This document shows, one piece after another, positions 5,436 to 5,461 of a stretch of DNA of 5,461 nt; positions within the stretch are counted from its first letter, which is position 1; each line of letters starts with the position of its first letter. The notes beneath the pieces are model-generated. The model did not search any database, was not told the DNA's origin, and worked only from the letters and a program-made list of their open reading frames with translations. The position numbers were made by a program, and so were the translations under genes. The DNA is from Curvibacter sp. (GTDB lineage Bacteria > Pseudomonadota > Gammaproteobacteria > Burkholderiales > Burkholderiaceae_C). The DNA is taken from positions 1-5,461 of the forward strand of contig DNQP01000182.1 of NCBI GenBank assembly GCA_003500955.1, in the 5' to 3' direction.

Positions 5436-5461
5436 CCGTTCGGGCTGAGCTTGTCGAAGCC
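5436..5461. repeat. Dispersed intergenic repeat fragment, TTCGGGCTGAGCTTGTCGAA type, cut by window edge
   Basis: The last 26 bases contain TTCGGGCTGAGCTTGTCGAA (5439-5458), with TTCG and CGAA as inverted ends. From memory, this motif (reverse form TTCGACAAGCTCAGCCCGAA) is a high-copy intergenic repeat in Comamonadaceae and some other proteobacteria, often in inverted pairs that form hairpins near gene ends. It lies upstream of cca, 31 bp from its start. Only one copy is visible in the window and the element is probably truncated at the edge. The sequence is observed; its repeat status is recalled, not measured. Confidence 0.6.

Overview
The window is a gene-dense, GC-rich stretch of chromosomal DNA from what looks like a betaproteobacterium. 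The order Burkholderiales is likely and the family Comamonadaceae probable. This rests on protein style, strong G/C third-position bias, and a dispersed repeat at the right edge that I associate from memory with that family. No phage, transposon, plasmid or CRISPR element is visible, and codon use looks uniform. Most genes are housekeeping or conserved-hypothetical.

Layout, left to right: (1) the C-terminal two thirds of a flavin/NAD(P)H oxidoreductase of the CDP-6-deoxy-glucoseen reductase type (+), cut by the left edge. (2) Convergent to it, a two-gene minus-strand unit: an SDR with pteridine-reductase (PTR1/FolM) hallmarks, followed by a FolB/FolX-family dihydroneopterin aldolase or epimerase. 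(3) Divergent from that, with only about 10 bp between start codons, a MidA/NDUFAF7-family SAM methyltransferase (+), a small two-helix DUF2905 membrane protein (+) and thioredoxin 2, trxC (+). (4) Convergent to trxC, a minus-strand pair: cca (tRNA CCA-adding enzyme), then an uncharacterised two-TM protein with a C-terminal zinc ribbon. (5) A repeat fragment at the right edge. No gap without a gene exceeds about 70 bp.

How the genes work together: the SDR and FolB/FolX proteins plausibly act in consecutive steps of reduced-pterin metabolism. The SDR carries TGxxxRxG and an Asp in place of the usual SDR catalytic Ser, both marks of pteridine reductases, so this may be a dihydro/tetrahydromonapterin or salvage unit rather than only a folate gene. 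TrxC is the zinc-containing cytosolic thioredoxin.

The most interesting non-coding signal is in the trxC leader. An 11-position hairpin with one mismatch buries the ribosome binding site, and a second copy of the anti-Shine-Dalgarno segment lies just upstream, allowing a slipped alternative pairing. Two further hairpins sit between cca and the membrane gene. I did not find a clearly new multi-gene system.
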